NCBI GenBank assembly: GCA_031273145.1
Contig: JAISSL010000265.1
Location: forward strand, 1 to 7,391
Direction: 5' to 3'
Source: Zoogloeaceae bacterium
GTDB lineage: Bacteria; Pseudomonadota; Gammaproteobacteria; Burkholderiales; Rhodocyclaceae
DNA length: 7,391 nt
In this document: piece by piece, positions 5,912 to 7,391 of the stretch
How the letters are laid out: each line of letters begins with the position of its first letter
Numbering within the stretch: the stretch's first letter is position 1
The notes under the pieces: model-generated
Seen by the model: the letters and a program-made list of their open reading frames with translations, nothing else
The model's database searches: none
Told to the model about the DNA's origin: nothing
Made by a program: the position numbers and the translations under genes

Positions 5912-7391
5912 GACGGCAACTCTTCTGCCATGCGTTTCAAGGTGACGTAATCAGTTTTGCCGGTTCCCAAGAGCGGCAAGGCCTCCACGCGCACTATCTT
6001 TTTCGGGATGGCGAGTTCGGAAATGCCCAAGTGTTGCGCCGCTTTTTGCAGGGCGGCGCGGTTCATCCCTTCATCGGTCGTGAAGAGCACCAGAGCCTCG
6101 CCCTTGCTTTCGTCCGGCTGGCTGGAAGCCGCATGAAGCCTGTCGGGCGAAGCCGTAAGCGCCAGTTTTTCCACCGCTTCCAGGCTTATCATCTCTCCGG
6201 CTACCTTGGCAAACCGCTTGACCCGCCCGACGACCCGCACGAATCCGTCCCCATCCACTTCCACCATGTCGCCGGTCTCATACCATCCCACGCCCTCGCT
6301 GGAAGCAGGCATCTGCAATACGCCGGGATTGTCCGCCTTCAGATAACCGCTCATCACGTTGGGGCCTTTCACATGCAGCAGCCCGCCCTGCTCGATGCCG
6401 GGCACCGGTTTTAAGCGATATTCAATGCCGGGCAGGAATTGGCCTACCGTTCCGCTGCGGTACGCCATCGGGGTATTGACCGCGATGACCGGCGCGGTTT
6501 CGGTCGCGCCGTACCCTTCCAGAATGCGGATGCCGAATTTCTCGAACCACTGTTCGCGCACGGTAGCGGAGAGTTTTTCCGCGCCGGAAACGACGTAACG
6601 CAGGCGGTAAAAATCGTAAGGATGCGCGAAGCGCGCGTAATGCCCCAGAAAAGTGCTCGTGCCGAACATTACCGAACAGGCGCGGTCGTAGGCCAGTTCG
6701 GGAATCACCCGGTAATGGAGCGGGGAAGGGTACAGAAAGGCGCTCGCGCCGGAGAGAATCGGCAGCAGCGTTCCCGCCGTGAGGCCGAAGGAATGGAACA
6801 TCGGAAGCACGTTCAACACGCGATCCTCATTCGATAAATCAATGATGGCGCGAATTTGCGCGATGTTGGCGAGAATGGCGCGATGCGAGAGCACCACCCC
6901 CTTGGGTTTGCCTTCGGAACCGGAAGTAAAGAGCACGACCGCCGCGTCTTCCGGGCTGGCCTTGACTTCCACCTGACGCGGGAACCAGAGCGCCCAGCCC
7001 ATCAGCCAGAGTTTGTCCCAGAAGGTCATGGTCTCGCGCAGTTCTTCGAGATAGACGATGTGATCCAGCCCCTGCAAGGCGGCGAGTTTATCGGCGAGCT
7101 TGGCCTGGTCGACAAAGGCGCGCGAGGTGATTACGGTGCGGATTGAGGCCGCGTCACACGCCGCCTGCATCCCATCCACGCCCGCCGTGTAATTCAACAT
7201 GGCCGGGACTCTTCCCAACGCAGTTAAGCCGAAGAAAAGGCCGAGGGTCGGCGTCATGTTGGGCAGGAGCAACCCCACCTTTTCGCCGGGTTTGCTGATG
7301 CGCGCGGCCAGCCGCCCAAGGACGAGGGACATCTTCAGCAAATCCTGATAGGTGTATTCCACCTGCTTGATGTCTTCCACGACATGACAGC
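5908..7391 (-). CDS. aas: Aas-like acyl-ACP synthetase / 2-acylglycerophosphoethanolamine acyltransferase, C-terminal part (5' end outside window)
   Basis: This is the AMP-binding half of a bifunctional Aas-type enzyme. In this family the domain activates a fatty acid with ATP and loads it on ACP, and an N-terminal PlsC-type domain then re-acylates lysophospholipid at the inner membrane. Counting from the Val at 7380 as residue 1, the adenylation motifs run in order: P-loop FTSGSEGKPKG (151-161), PMFHSFG (193-199), EGYGATETAP (288-297), YETGD (367-371), the hinge GRVKRFAKVAGEMISLE (385-401), and GTGKTD with the C-terminal catalytic Lys475. The phrases KRFAKxAGEM, EALVLFTTD and PLLGxGK are typical of Aas rather than of general acyl-CoA ligases. 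The frame stays open through 7391 (upstream residues C-H-V), so the GTG at 7378-7380 is probably internal. By analogy with the roughly 720-residue E. coli enzyme, about 230 residues including PlsC lie outside the window. The TGA at 5908-5910 overlaps the next ATG by 4 bp. Family identity is strong; the fused PlsC domain is inferred. Confidence 0.91.
   Translation of the reverse strand, partial: CHVVEDIKQVEYTYQDLLKMSLVLGRLAARISKPGEKVGLLLPNMTPTLGLFFGLTALGRVPAMLNYTAGVDGMQAACDAASIRTVITSRAFVDQAKLADKLAALQGLDHIVYLEELRETMTFWDKLWLMGWALWFPRQVEVKASPEDAAVVLFTSGSEGKPKGVVLSHRAILANIAQIRAIIDLSNEDRVLNVLPMFHSFGLTAGTLLPILSGASAFLYPSPLHYRVIPELAYDRACSVMFGTSTFLGHYARFAHPYDFYRLRYVVSGAEKLSATVREQWFEKFGIRILEGYGATETAPVIAVNTPMAYRSGTVGQFLPGIEYRLKPVPGIEQGGLLHVKGPNVMSGYLKADNPGVLQMPASSEGVGWYETGDMVEVDGDGFVRVVGRVKRFAKVAGEMISLEAVEKLALTASPDRLHAASSQPDESKGEALVLFTTDEGMNRAALQKAAQHLGISELAIPKKIVRVEALPLLGTGKTDYVTLKRMAEELPS

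Noticed and set aside
5908..7380. GTG at 7380 as the true start of the synthetase gene
   Set aside because: The frame stays open to the edge, the first residues resemble the interior of Aas, and too little sequence is left upstream to judge a ribosome binding site.
3239..7391. Catabolic cluster reading: CoA ligase, amidohydrolase and MFS uptake permease for an aromatic acid
   Set aside because: This is a common combination, but the ligase motifs (KRFAKxAGEM, EALVLFTTD) and the transporter motifs (QFLGAFNDN, GPTKYAILPQHL) point specifically to Aas and LplT rather than to aromatic acid ligases and permeases.
1..7391. CRISPR array, insertion sequence, tRNA, rRNA or phage genes
   Set aside because: No periodic repeat series, transposase motifs, flanking target duplications, tRNA cloverleaf or rRNA signature was seen; nearly the whole window is occupied by four coding frames.

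Overview
The window looks like an ordinary chromosomal stretch of a moderately GC-rich Gram-negative bacterium. A proteobacterium, plausibly a betaproteobacterium, fits best. The evidence is an Aas/LplT-type lysophospholipid repair pair, a Tat-type signal peptide and a very large DUF2339 membrane protein. No rRNA, tRNA or mobile element is visible to fix the taxon, so this placement is inference. Every supported gene is on the minus strand, so the window reads from right to left.

Region 1 (7391 down to 3239) is a tight three-gene operon. First comes the C-terminal AMP-binding (acyl-ACP synthetase) part of an Aas-like bifunctional enzyme, whose 5' end runs off the right edge. Its stop overlaps the next start by 4 bp (ATGA). 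The second gene is a Tat-signal metal-dependent amidohydrolase of the Amidohydro_2/ACMSD-like superfamily. Its TAA abuts directly the ATG of the third gene, an MFS permease of the LplT (lysophospholipid flippase) type. Aas and LplT together bring lysophospholipids back across the inner membrane and re-acylate them. The amidohydrolase between them has no assigned role in that pathway and is the most interesting point in the window.

Region 2 (3238 to 3139) is a 100-bp gap, the only real intergenic space. It holds a weak hairpin with a T-run, a candidate sigma70 promoter, a perfect 10-bp inverted repeat (GTCTTGCAGA) with a partial third copy, and an AT palindrome on the -35 element. A good Shine-Dalgarno follows.

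Region 3 (3138 to 1, continuing off the left edge) is one uninterrupted reading frame of at least 1046 codons for a DUF2339 (COG5373-like) polytopic membrane protein of unknown function. It has an N-terminal membrane hairpin, a coiled coil, a proline-rich linker and more than 20 hydrophobic segments.

No RNA genes, CRISPR arrays, insertion sequences or attachment sites were seen. The long plus-strand open frames are antisense shadows of these four genes.
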